NCBI GenBank assembly: GCA_028671895.1
Contig: JAPMAC010000197.1
Coordinates: forward strand, 315,001 to 379,000
Origin: Oenanthe sinensis
Lineage: Eukaryota; Streptophyta; Magnoliopsida; Apiales; Apiaceae
Reading direction: 5' to 3'
Length of the DNA stretch: 64,000 nt
In this document: one piece after another, positions 34,531 to 45,856 of the stretch
How the letters are laid out: each line of letters starts with the position of its first letter
Numbering within the stretch: position 1 is the stretch's first letter
The notes under the pieces: generated by a model
Databases searched by the model: none
What the model was told of the DNA's origin: nothing
What the model saw: the letters and a program-made list of their open reading frames with translations, nothing else
Position numbers and translations under genes: made by a program

Positions 34531-36327
34531 TAAAGTGTATAAAATAAACTAGATTGTAGATTTAATATTAATTATGTTTAATTGATGATCATATACATTC
34601 ATAACATATATCTCCCACTATTTTTTTCAAATCAATAGCCCTAACTATTAATTCGGAAAGCATTTCTTTAAATCTTTCTAGTGAGCCAAGATCCATATTT
34701 CATCCATGTTTTAAGTTAGCTTGGGCTAATACTCCTAAAACATGACTATTTAGGTAGACAATAATTGTCAATTATATCAAATATAACTCTTGGATAGTTT
34801 GGTGAAACAACCTCTTGTACACATTTATCCAATAAATCTCATCAAACTCTATGCCTCTAAATCCAAAATCCTATTATGATGATTTAGTTAAGTTAGACCC
34901 AACGTTTCAACAAATTAAGTACACTTACTTATCACGTCTTCCCATGATTGATGAGAGCACCTATCTTTGGCAAACTCACTCATTCTCAATCTAGATCTTG
35001 ACGAGTATTAAACATTGGAAGGCATCTGATTAACTTAATATGTATTTAGAAATTTTATTGTTTATATGAATGATCATGATCCCATCATAAAGAGATTCTC
35101 AATTTTTCCTTGATCAAATAATTCATTTCAATATTCGTCAATGGATTGATTTTCAAGTCTTCAGAGAAGTCACAAGCGGTCTCTCTTAAAAACTGACTTC
35201 CTTACGAATTAAACTAATAATCCGCTTTTGATAAAATCTCGACATATCAGAAAAAGAAAATTCTTATTTAATACTGTGTTTCATAAATACAAGAATGTCA
35301 TGATCGTTTATTCAATTTTAAAATTTTAAATCGTTACAGATTTTATCTTTCTTAAGCAAATATGGCATGGGTGTCGTATATAATACATACATGATTAAGC
35401 AATATTGAGCATGCATCTCGATAATATCTATGCATATATACCAATACATGCAATCATATACATATATGTAATGTGCGTAAATTAAACGTGTTTGGTTATG
35501 GCCCCATCCTATGTAATCTTTCCAAACTAATGAAAATATTAAGTTCAGTCTATGGTGGTTTAAAAATACTATCTATTACATGTCTTCTTTCTTCATGCTC
35601 CATCATCACCTTTTGGATCGCCTCCTTACTTGCAAACCTTCATTGATAATTACATTGAATATTGAAACAAAACTATCTAATAAAATTACAAGAAGAACTC
35701 GAGTTACATTCGAGATAATTAAATTACAATGAATAAATAACATGCAGGTTATATTTAGAAACCAAAACCTTAAATCAAAACCACTATCATATGGGTCTTA
35801 TGCCATAACCATCCATCATGCTATCACATAAAATATATAATATATCTCAGATTATATAAACATATCATATAATCATATATAACAAATTTTGAAATTTCAT
35901 AAAATCAAATAAATTTCAGAAAATTATAAATCGCCATTTTGGGGCCTGTAACGACATCGAATGGCTTACAGACGCAAAACTGTCTACATCAGTATTGCTC
36001 AATGACCCGATTCTAGTCAGAAAACACATATTATTTGCGGAAATTGGACAACGGATACAGATTTCAGAAAATCTACGGCAGCCGTTTCAGAATTCGTATC
36101 GAGTACGATTCTCATAATAAGAACAAACATGTATCATATACGTACAACAATACACACAATCATCACATGATTATACATTACATGAATGTCATATATTCAT
36201 AATATATACATACGTATACATATTGTATCAATACGAAACCATGGTAGATCGCAGACATATTTATATATTGAAAATTGTTAAGCATATAACCGAATTAAAA
36301 TGTTTTGCAAGTATCTCTGATGTCATT
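34531..36327 (-). other. Element G 5' leader and PBS
   Basis: Aligns with D's leader (49853-51180) for most of its length but lacks the 37-bp hairpin array. The PBS (minus strand AATGACATCAGAG) lies at about 36315-36327 next to the LTR. Confidence 0.7.
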
Positions 36328-37856
36328 TGTAGGGTTTTGAGACACAAACGCAGTGGAAAAACACGAAAAATAAATACAAAACGTAATATAAATCGAAACT
36401 CTTCGCATGATCCATACGAAAATAAAAGATTTAATTCAGAGATAAAGAAAAAATATTTTAAATAACTTTAACAGTTCATTAATGGAAGTCCAAAGCTTGT
36501 TTAATCACCATGTATCCCGCTCTCGCGATCTCCACTCTACGGTATCCACACGAACACTTTTCATGAAAGATTGATGTGTACTAGCACCCGTAAACTATTT
36601 CTCTCTCTATCTTCCTCTTTTCTCAAAATGGCTAGGATTTTAGTAAAATGTGTATCACCATATTAAATCAGCCCATGAAGAGATTATATATAGAGAGAAA
36701 TAAGTTTTCTAATTATAATCCAATTATAATTAATACTAATCCAAAATTCTAAATTATTTAATTAAGTCTGACTTAATTACTTAATTACTAATTTTGGAAT
36801 TAGTTTAAGTAATTCATTTATTCTATTTATATAATTAATTAAGTCATACTTAATTAATATCATAAATAAAATAAATTACTTATTTAATTTAAATTATTTA
36901 TTCTTCAAGCGTTCTTTGTGTGTGACCTTGTAGGTTATTATTACGTTGGCAAAAATTTTAATATCTAATTAAAATTGTAAACAACAAGCGACATCTAGTA
37001 ATACATCATTGTTACCCAAATAATAATAATAAAATTAGTGAATCGATTAAGCCTTTCGTAAATAATGTTCTATGTAATATAATCTATTTAATCTTGATAT
37101 TATAGATTAAACTCAAGGCATGTCGCGTGTCATCCTCATCATAATTTAATCTTTATTTTCTTGATCGATGAGTAGACTATTAAAATTAAATCAACATTTG
37201 AGCACGACCGTGCATTTTATAGTCTCGCTCAAACAGGTGACCAATAATATCACTCCTAAAATTAGGAGGATTAAATCTCTTCTATATCATTCATATTTCT
37301 CATATGATTCATAATATTCCTAATGCGCATTTGATCATCACCCGGTCAAAGGAAACTTTTAATGTAATCAAAGTATATTAATTCTCATATAGAAATATAA
37401 TGGTTTCATGTCTAAGGATCATTACATCATTATCACCGTGAGAATTACTTATGACACTTTTAACATGTAAAATCTCACGGCGGGTCAATCCAGTACCATG
37501 TACTTTTACATGCACCTATGTTTTTGACTTTAGTATCACCGTACCTATGACCAATGAGATGTGGTCATTAGTCAACAAACATACTAGTTTCTATGCATTA
37601 TTATTATCCTAAAATAACAACACTCGAGTAGGGATATTCAGGAATAATGTTACTGTTCATATATCTCATTTTTAAGTCACGCACTTAAAGATATATAATA
37701 CGTATCATTATTTCAAGGACATCTATTATGATAACATTTATAACGCAGTAAATAAAACATAATAAATAAATAATAATCTATAAAATATAATCTTTAATAA
37801 TAAAAATATTTTCCTTAAAATATAAAAGTATTGTCTTCAGGGCACAATTACTAACA
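36328..37856 (-). repeat. Element G 5' LTR, distal part exchanged with neighbouring LTR
   Basis: 1529 bp, TGTAGGGTTTTGAG...ATTACTAACA. From its start to about 37215 it is clearly diverged from LTR H1. From about 37215 to 37856 it differs from H1 (39024-39665) at only about five positions, although it differs from its own partner LTR much more. This abrupt change marks a recombination junction. Confidence 0.8.
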
Positions 37857-38128
37857 ATTATAGCCCCACAATTATTGTTATAATTCATGATAGCAAGGTT
37901 TCTTATCCCATATCCTCTAGATAAATATAATTACGTAAAATCCGACAACAATTGCAATAAGAGTTTATAAAGAATATAATCGTAATATTTTTGTCCCGAT
38001 CAAAATTCATTTATCGAATATCACTAGTTTAAGTTACTCACTAAAAAATTATTAAAAAATATTTAACCTCAGATTTTTTAAATTCTTATTTCAATACAAT
38101 ATTCATATGAATTAAACTATATCATATA
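37857..38128. repeat. Spacer X, first copy
   Basis: 272-bp AT-rich sequence starting ATTATAGCCCCACAAT, repeated essentially unchanged at 39666-39937. Confidence 0.9.
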
Positions 38129-39665
38129 TGAAGGGTTTCGTGACACAAACGCAGCGGAATAAACGGGGAAAATAAATCAAAATAGCAAAACCCTCTGTAG
38201 GATCCATGCGAAAACATAATATTTAATTAGGATATCATGATGTATTACCTTTTGGAGCTTTAACGAATTAAAGATAGAGATTATGGAGGTCCAAAACTCG
38301 TACGATCACCACGTATCCCGCAGCACGAGATTTACGCTCTAACGGTATCCACACGAATACTTGATCTTCGAAGGAGGAAGGATGTAGTAGCACCCAAACT
38401 GTTTCTCTCAACCTCTATATCTCTCTATGCGGCTAGGGTTTTTCTAAAACTTAATTAGGTTAACTCTTAGAGAAAGAGATATATTTATAGAGGAAATAAA
38501 CAAGCCTTTAGCCTATCATCTGGTTGGGCCTTATATTTAATATATTAATTTATTTAAAATTTGAATTTGAATTTAAATAACTAATTAAGTCAAACTTAAT
38601 TAATATTCAAATATAATTCAAATTATAAATTAATTCAAATTTCTAATTTTATTAATTAAGTCCAACTTAATTAATATGTAAAATTAAAGTTGAATTACTA
38701 TTAATTCTCCTTCAAGTGTTCTTTGTGTATTACCCTTTAGGTTATTATTACATTGACAATAATTTTATTATCCAATAATAAAATTATAAACAATGAGCGG
38801 CATCTAGTAATACATCATTGCTACCCAAGTAATAATAATTAAATCGGTGATTCGATTGAGCCTTTCATGAATAATGTACAATGTAATATAATCCCTTTAA
38901 TCTTGATATTATAGATTAAACTCAAGGCATGTCGCGTGTCATCCTCTTCATAATTTAATCTTTATTTTCTTGATCGATGAGTAGACGATCAAAATTAAAT
39001 CAACATTTGAGCACGACCGTGCATTTCATAGTCTCGCTCAAACAGGAGACCAATAATATCACTCCTAAAATTAGGAGGATTAAATCTCTTCTATATCATT
39101 CATATTTCTCATATGATTCATAATATTCCTAATGCGTATTTGATCATCACCCGGTCAAAGGAAACTTTTAATGTAATCAAAGTATATTAATTCTCATATA
39201 GAAATATAATGGTTTCAGGTCTAAGGATCATTACATCATTATCACCGTGAGAATTACTTATGACACTTTTAACATGTAAAATCTCACGGCGGGTCAATCC
39301 AGTGCCATGTACTTTTACATGCACCTATGTTTTTGACTTTAGTATCACCGTACCTATGACCAATGAGATGTGGTCATTAGTCAACAAACATACTAGTTTC
39401 TATGCATTATTATTATCCTAAAATAACAAAACTCGAGTAGGGATATTCAGGAATAATGTTACTGTTCATATATCTCATTTTTAAGTCACGCACTTAAAGA
39501 TATATAATACGTATCATTATTTCAAGGACATCTATTATGATAACATTTATAACGCAGTAAATAAAACATAATAAATAAATAATAATCTATAAAATATAAT
39601 CTTTAATAATAAAAATATTTTCCTTAAAATATAAAAGTATTGTCTTCAGGGCACAATTACTAACA
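38129..39665 (-). repeat. LTR H1, related to element G LTR
   Basis: 1537 bp, TGAAGGGTTTCGTGAC...ATTACTAACA, same family as G and D LTRs (AACGCAGCGGA near the start, CATCACCCGGTCAAAG and TAATACATCATTG blocks inside). No internal retrotransposon region adjoins it. It is the middle copy of a 1809-bp tandem duplication. Confidence 0.85.
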
Positions 39666-39937
39666 ATTATAGCCCCACAATTATTGTTATAATTCATGAT
39701 AGCAAGGTTTCTTATCCCATATCCTCTAGATAAATATAATTACGTAAAATCCGACAACAATTGCAATAAGAGTTTATAAAGAATATAATCGTAATATTTT
39801 TGTCCCGATCAAAATTCATTTATCGAATATCACTAGTTTAAGTTACTCACTAAAAAATTATTAAAAAATATTTAACCTCAGATTTTTTAAATTCTTATTT
39901 CAATACAATATTCATATGAATTAAACTATATCATATA
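39666..39937. repeat. Spacer X, second copy
   Basis: Exact or near-exact copy of 37857-38128, offset by 1809 bp. Confidence 0.9.
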
Positions 39938-40358
39938 TGAAGGGTTTCGTGACACAAACGCAGCGGAATAAACGGGGAAAATAAATTAAAATAGCAAAAC
40001 CCTTTGTAGGATCCATGCGAAAACATAATATTTAATTAGGATATCATGATGTATTACCTTTTGGAGCTTTAACGAATTAAAGATAGAGATTATGGAGGTC
40101 CAAAACTCGTACGATCACCACGTATCCCGCAGCACGAGATTTACGCTCTAACGGTATCCACACGAACACTTGATCTTCGAAAGAGGAAGGATGTAGTAGC
40201 ACCCAAACTGTTTCTCTCAACCTCTATATCTCTCTATGCGGCTAGGGTTTTTCTAAACCTTAATTAGGTTAACTCTTAGAGAAAGAGATGTATTTATAGA
40301 GGAAATAAACAAGACTTTAGCCTATCATCTGGTTGGGCCTTATATTTAATATATTAAT
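39938..40358 (-). repeat. LTR H2, interrupted by element E
   Basis: The first 421 bp of a further H-type LTR, differing from H1 (38129-38549) at about seven positions; the rest must lie beyond element E, outside the window. Confidence 0.85.
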
Positions 40359-41477
40359 TGTTAGGAATCTACATGTGATTTGATGATAACATTAATCTTA
40401 GAATCATAGAAATTTTATTTGATGTAACTGATCAATTGATATGAAAGTTATAAATATCAATTGATCAGGAAACCATTTATCAGTTGAAGTGTTTATGTGA
40501 ATCAACTGATAACTTGGATAGTAGCATAGGTGTACTTAGTCTATTTCAATCTATAAGATGTAAATCAATTGATATTTTGTTCATCAATTGATGTTAGAGT
40601 CGATTGATATAGATCATCAATTGATGTGTAAATTAAACTGTTGAATTGTAATTATGTGAAGACAGGAAATTACACAAGTGAAGGATGATCAATTGATATT
40701 GAAGCATCGATGGATGAGGGATTAATCGAAGAAGCCAAGTCAAGCATTGAAGACCATCAACTGATGTGTAGACCCATCGATTGATATATCAATTGATAAC
40801 ATCTATCAATCGATAAGCCATCTTTTATCAATCGATGGATAGAAAGATCAATCGAAGAAGTACATCAGTTGATGGATTAAAGAATGGATCAATTGATATG
40901 CTTAATAACAAATTATCAATTGAGTGTGACAACAGAGAAAGAATATATGTTGAAGATCCAAAGAAGAAAAGCACACCTATGGAAAACAGTCTAGAGTGAC
41001 TGTGAAGACTCAATCAGAAGCTGTCTTTCAAACTCCTTTTTGATAAAATGTCAAAAAGAAAAAGGAAGGTAGGTAGAAACAATCCTAGTATAGGAATTGT
41101 AAAAGCACACTTGTAGTATATAAACAAGTGTAGCAGCATTATTAGAGAACAGACAAGTTAGACAATATTTCTTAATCAAATGTTCAAGCTTGAGAGCACA
41201 TTTGTAAGAACAGTTGATTTGTTTTCTAATCTTGTAAAAATGCAGCTAGGTTTCTTTTAACCTAGGAACATTGAGCAAAAATATACACTGATGGAAAAAC
41301 CAATCCATCAGTAATTTTAAATCTCCTTGTTCAATTTACGTTTCAGTCTTAAATTGTTAAAACATATTCTCTCTATATTCTCAAACTTCAAGAACGAATA
41401 TTAGAACCAGCAAAAAGTTTTAATATTTGTATTCAACCCCCCTTCTATAAATATTGACATTGTTCTAGGGAATAACA
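40359..41477 (+). repeat. Element E 5' LTR (1119 bp)
   Basis: TGTTAGGAATC...GGGAATAACA. It contains about 18 copies of a degenerate near-palindromic word (TCAATTGAT, TCAACTGAT, TCGATTGAT, TCAATCGAT, TCGATGGAT, TCAGTTGA) between 40427 and 40925. A candidate TATA box TATATAAA is at 41117-41124, and CAACCCCCCTTCTA near the 3' end is shared with S1 and F. Confidence 0.93.
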
Positions 41478-41479
41478 AT

Positions 41480-41491
41480 TGGTATCAGAGT
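41480..41491 (+). other. Element E primer binding site
   Basis: TGGTATCAGAG two bases after the LTR; matches the initiator tRNA-Met type PBS. Confidence 0.9.
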
Positions 41492-41535
41492 TGGCTTTCA
41501 ACATACAGAAAGTTTAAAGATCAAGAACAGTCAAT

Positions 41536-43998
41536 ATGGGTCAAAAAGATTCAGGTGTAAAGATTCCAATGTTGGAAAAGGATGAATACTTTCCATGGAA
41601 GGTAAAAATGCATCTGCATCTTCTTTCTCTAGATCCTTCTTATGTTCACTGCAGAGAGAAAGGTCCTCACATTCCCATGAAGCTAGTTACAGGAGTAAAC
41701 CCAGAGGGAACTCCTACAGTTGATAGACATATTCCAAAACTTATTTCTGAATTCACAGAAGAGGATGAAAAAGAAGTACTAAAAGACAAAAAGACCATGA
41801 ACATTCTGTTTAATGGTCTAGATAAAGATATGTTTGATAATGTGATAAACTGTACTTCATCAAAAGAAGTGTGGGACACTCTTCAAACTCTGTGTGAAGG
41901 AACTGAACAAGTTAGGAAAAACAAGATGCAACTCTTAATTCAAAAATATGAATCATTTCATTTTAAGAGTGGTGAAGCCATCAATGATACCTATAGAAGA
42001 TTCCAAAAGTTATTGAATGGTCTAAAGCTATATGGTAGGGTTTATGCAACAGAAGATACAAATCTCAAATTTCTAAGATCTCTTCCAAAAGAATGGAAGG
42101 CAATGACTGTCTCCATTAGACAATCTCAAGACTTCAAAGATTATACTCTAGAGAAATTATGTGGTATTCTCAAAACATATGAACTGGAGATTCAACAAGA
42201 TGAAGAGATTGAGAAGAATCAAAGAAAGGAGAAAACTGTGGCTTTGATGGTCAATGGGAATGAAGACAAGAAAGAAAAGAAAAATACTGGTTGTTCAGAA
42301 GAAGTCATGATGGTGGCTAATGATGCTGATGAAGAATCATCCAAGGGAAAAGGAAAGACCAAATGTGAGGAAAATGAAACATGCTCACAGGATGATTTGG
42401 ATGAGATTGATGAGCACCTTGCATTTTTGTCAGGGAAGTTTTCAAAGCTAAAATTCAAAAGGAATCCAAATGCTAAAAGGCCTGGATCCCAGTTTAGAAA
42501 CAACAATCAAAATAAAAATTTGGTTGATAGATCTAAATTCAGATGTTTTAACTGTGGATTGGCTGGTCATTTCTCAAGTGAGTGCAGGAAGCCAAAGCAA
42601 GAAAAGGCAAAGACATATGAGGGTATTGATTATAAAAAGAAATACTTTGACCTTTTAAAACAGAAAGAAAAGGCTTTTGTCACTGAAGAGAAGGACTGGG
42701 CTGCTGAGGACAGTGATTCTGAAGAATATATCAATCTAGCTCTAATGGCCAACCATGAGGATGAAGAAGCTAGTTCAGCATCCAATCAGGTATTAGCTAT
42801 AAACTTTTCTGAGCTTTCAGCTGATGAATGCAATAGTACTATTAATGAAATGTCCAATGAATTGTACAATTTACATGTCACTCTAAAATCTCTAAACAAA
42901 GAAAATCTCAAGTTAAAGAGCACCATTGATGCCTTAACTGAGAGGAATGTTTTTCTTGAAAATGAACTTGTCTGTTTAGAAAGATTTAAGCAGGAAAGAA
43001 AGGATGCTAGGAATGAACTAGTAAACAGTTTGAAAAGAGAAGAATTGTTGAAAGAACAATTGGCTGAAGAAATTGAAACCATTAGCAAATGGAATAGGTC
43101 TGCTAAAACTGCCAAACAAATTATTGATGTACAGGGTGTAGATACTCTAGGAGAACTCCCCAAATCAATAGACAAGCCATTGGTTGATACTTCAATGGAT
43201 AAAGATCAATCGACTGCTAATCCTTCATCAACTGATAAGGATTATCAATCGATTGATGCTGAATCAATTGATAAGCATCCATCGACAAGTAAATCATCAA
43301 TGGCTAATAAGAAGAACAAATTTAGCACTCCTATTAAGTTTGTTAAGGAAACCAAAAATCAAGTTGAGGCTGAGACTGAGAAGATCAACATAGGTAGCTT
43401 ATCCAAGAAACAATTAAAAGAAAAAATAGAAAAAATAGCACCTGTGGAAATTACTCAATCTAAGTCTGAGAAAAGGAAAAAGAATAGGAATGGTAAAGTA
43501 GGCATAAATAAGCACAACAACTACACTCCTGATATGTATGCACCTAGAAAAGTCTGTGCTAAATGTGGTAGTGTAAATCATTTGTCCATGCAATGCAAAA
43601 TTGAAAAGAAATCTATATCTTCAAATGATTTAAATATACATGTCATGACTGCGAATGCCATGTTTACCAATCCCATGCTCATGAATGCCATGTCTTCTAA
43701 TTTGGTTGCACCTAATGTTCATATGCCTTATGCACAAGTTCCATACATGTATAATCCATTCTTTGCATATCCTAATATGAACATGCCTGGAATGCCATGA
43801 AACATGCCTAATGTAAATGATGAAATTCATGGAAATTCTGCCATGAGTTCCAAGGTGTCAAAGCCCCAAAAGTCAACTTCCAAAGTTAAAGTGGATTTAA
43901 ACCCACCAAAACAAAAGGAACCGAAGTTGACAACAGGGGCTCAAGCTGCAAGTAATAAAAGAGGACCCAAGGCAACTTGGGTACCAAAAGCAACTTGA
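41536..43998 (+). pseudogene. Element E gag, one premature stop
   Basis: 820-codon frame from ATG at 41536, 46 bp after the PBS. It has the gag core with DEYFPWKVKM, SSKEVWDTLQTLCEGTEQV, FQKLLNGLKLYGR and GILKTYELEIQQ. Zinc knuckle CFNCGLAGHFSSEC is near residues 336-350, followed by a heptad-rich coiled-coil segment (about 430-535). Then come a serine/aspartate tract (SID, STD, SMD tripeptides, about 550-595), a second knuckle CAKCGSVNHLSMQC (about 674-687) and a methionine-rich tail. A TGA at 43798-43800 interrupts the tail where F has a TGG. Gag forms the virus-like particle; this length is large for copia but usual for sireviruses. Confidence 0.9.
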
Positions 43999-44005
43999 TT
44001 GTTTT

Positions 44006-44293
44006 ATGTGTGTGCAGGGAAACAGGAAGAAAAATCTCTGGTATTTGGATAGTGGATGTTCAAGGCACATGACTGGAGATTTGTCCCTGCTCACAAAGTT
44101 TGTGGGAAAGGCTGGCCCAGGAGTTACTTTTGGAGATAACATCAAAGGTTTTACTCTGGGATATGGCTCAATTATAAAAGAAAATGTTATCATTGAATCT
44201 GTAGCACTAGTTGATGGATTGAAGCACAATCTGCTCAGTATAAGTCAACTGTGTGATAATGGTAATGGTGTGTGGTTTATAACTGGATCATGC
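44006..44293 (+). pseudogene. Element E pol, protease part, cut by element D
   Basis: Starts at ATG 44006, seven bases after the gag stop, in the +1 frame relative to gag. It encodes NLWYLDSGCSRHMTGD (protease D-S-G), VTFGDNIKGFTLGYG and ALVDGLKHNLLSISQLCDNG. Element D interrupts it after 44293; the same reading resumes at 53509. How pol is translated (reinitiation, frameshift or other) cannot be told from sequence. Confidence 0.9.
44289..44293. repeat. Element D target site duplication, left copy
   Basis: CATGC, repeated at 53509-53513; element F shows the uninterrupted sequence at the equivalent site (near 61710). Confidence 0.95.
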
Positions 44294-45842
44294 TGTTGGG
44301 TTCTGAGGCATAAAACGCAGCGGATTAAACGTAAATATAACGAAAAATTTCGGAACCCTAACGCAGGATCATGTATAAGATTGACAGATTATGGTGAAAC
44401 GGAATCATACCTTTGTTTGGTCTTGACTACTACGAACTCAACGGAGATCCTAGCTTTCACGACTTGTGTCTTCCTCTTGAAAACACCTCTATGGTATCCA
44501 CACGAGCACCTTCAAGAACGTCTCACGATCTTGATTATGGAACGGATGTACTAGCCTCCTCTAGATGATTTCGAAATCTGCCTCTGCCTTTTATGCTGCT
44601 AGGGTTCGTTTTTCTCAAAAACTTAATACCTATTAACCCTACATTATCTATTTATAATGGTCGGTTAATAGGCCCATAATAGCAACTCATAACAGCAAAG
44701 CCTAACCCATGTAGATTTAGGATTAAATAATAAAACCGAATTTTATTATTTAATTAATAACTAAGTCACACTTAATTATTAATGGCAGAATTCAAATTCG
44801 AATTTATATTATTTTAATTAATTAAGTCTCACTTAATTAATATAATAAAATTCAAATAATCATCAATTAATTTAAATCTATAATATAAATTAATTATTCC
44901 TTTAAGTACTCTATGTGTGTGACCCTATAGGCTATTATTTAATTAGCAATAATTTTATTCTCCAATAAAATTATAAACAATGAGCGGTATCTAGTAATAC
45001 ATCATTGCTACCCAATTAAATAATAATTAAATCGTGATTCGATAAAACCTTTCGTGATTAATGTTTCCGTGTAATATAATCCCTTTAACCATATATATTA
45101 TAGATTAAACTCGAGGCATGTATTTAGTCATCCTCTTCAACATTTAATCCGAGTTTACTTGATCCATGAGTAGACTATGAAAACAAATCATTATTTGAGC
45201 ACGCCCATGCATTTTATAGTCTCACTCAATCAAGAGGCCAATAATATCTCTCCTAATTATAGGAGGGTTAAATCCTTTATCTATCATTCATATTTCTCAT
45301 ACGACTCATGATATACCCGATGTCCACTTTTATCATCACCCGGTCAAAGGTAACTTTTAATGTAGTCAAAGTATATTAATCCTCGTATAGAAATATAATG
45401 ATCTCAAGTCAAAGGATCATTACACCATTATCACTGTGAGTCTTTCTTATGACTTTATTAAACATGAAGAATCTCACTGTGAGTCTGTCCAGTATCATGT
45501 ACTCCTACATGTACCTATGTATTGACTTTAGTATCCCCATACTTATAACCAATGAGATGTGGTTATCAGTCAAACAACATACTAGTCTATTTATGTATTA
45601 TTATTGTCCTATAATAATAATACTCGACTAGGGACATTTAAGAATATGATATATTATATAATCTCAAGTTCAAGTCATGTACTAAACTATACAACGTGTA
45701 TCATGATTCTAAGGACATTTATTATGCTAACAAATATATCGCAGTAATTAAAGTCATAATAAATATGTTTATTGAATAATCAATTGACATAAAGGTTTAT
45801 CAAAATAAACATTGTATTGCCTCTAGGGCACCTACACCAACA
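44294..45842 (-). repeat. Element D 3' LTR (1549 bp)
   Basis: TGTTGGGTTCTGAGGC...CTACACCAACA. Open frames inside it (for example 45449-45631, repeated in the other LTR) are not genes. Confidence 0.95.
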
Positions 45843-45856
45843 ATCTCCCACTTGCA
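45843..45856 (-). promoter_or_regulatory. Element D polypurine tract
   Basis: The minus strand reads GTGCAAGTGGGAGAT right up to the LTR; it abuts the pol stop codon at 45857-45859. Confidence 0.85.

Larger units (their letters stand above)
29083..37856 (-). mobile_element. Element G: old Ty1/copia retrotransposon related to element D
   Basis: Left (3') LTR 29083-31514 split by solo LTR S2, PPT, degenerate pol and gag on the minus strand, leader, PBS, right (5') LTR 36328-37856. A 5-bp TSD ATTAT flanks it at 29078-29082 and 37857-37861. Internal sequence aligns with element D along its length but has many stops and an RT deletion of several hundred bases. The two LTRs are clearly more diverged than those of C and D, and the distal part of the right LTR appears exchanged with a neighbouring LTR. 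Confidence 0.88.

Noticed and set aside
37857..39937. Complete small retrotransposon with X as internal region (TRIM-like)
   Set aside because: X has no PBS or PPT at the LTR edges, and the exact 1809-bp offset with a diverged-to-identical switch inside G's LTR is better explained by unequal crossing-over.
42219..43175. Minus-strand frames opposite E gag (also 60207-60536 in F)
   Set aside because: Shadows of the gag coding frame; serine/leucine/phenylalanine-rich, as expected from the complement of lysine/glutamate-rich coding sequence.
45449..45631. 60-codon frame, also present at 53115-53297
   Set aside because: Identical position in both LTRs of element D; repeated non-coding LTR sequence, not a gene.
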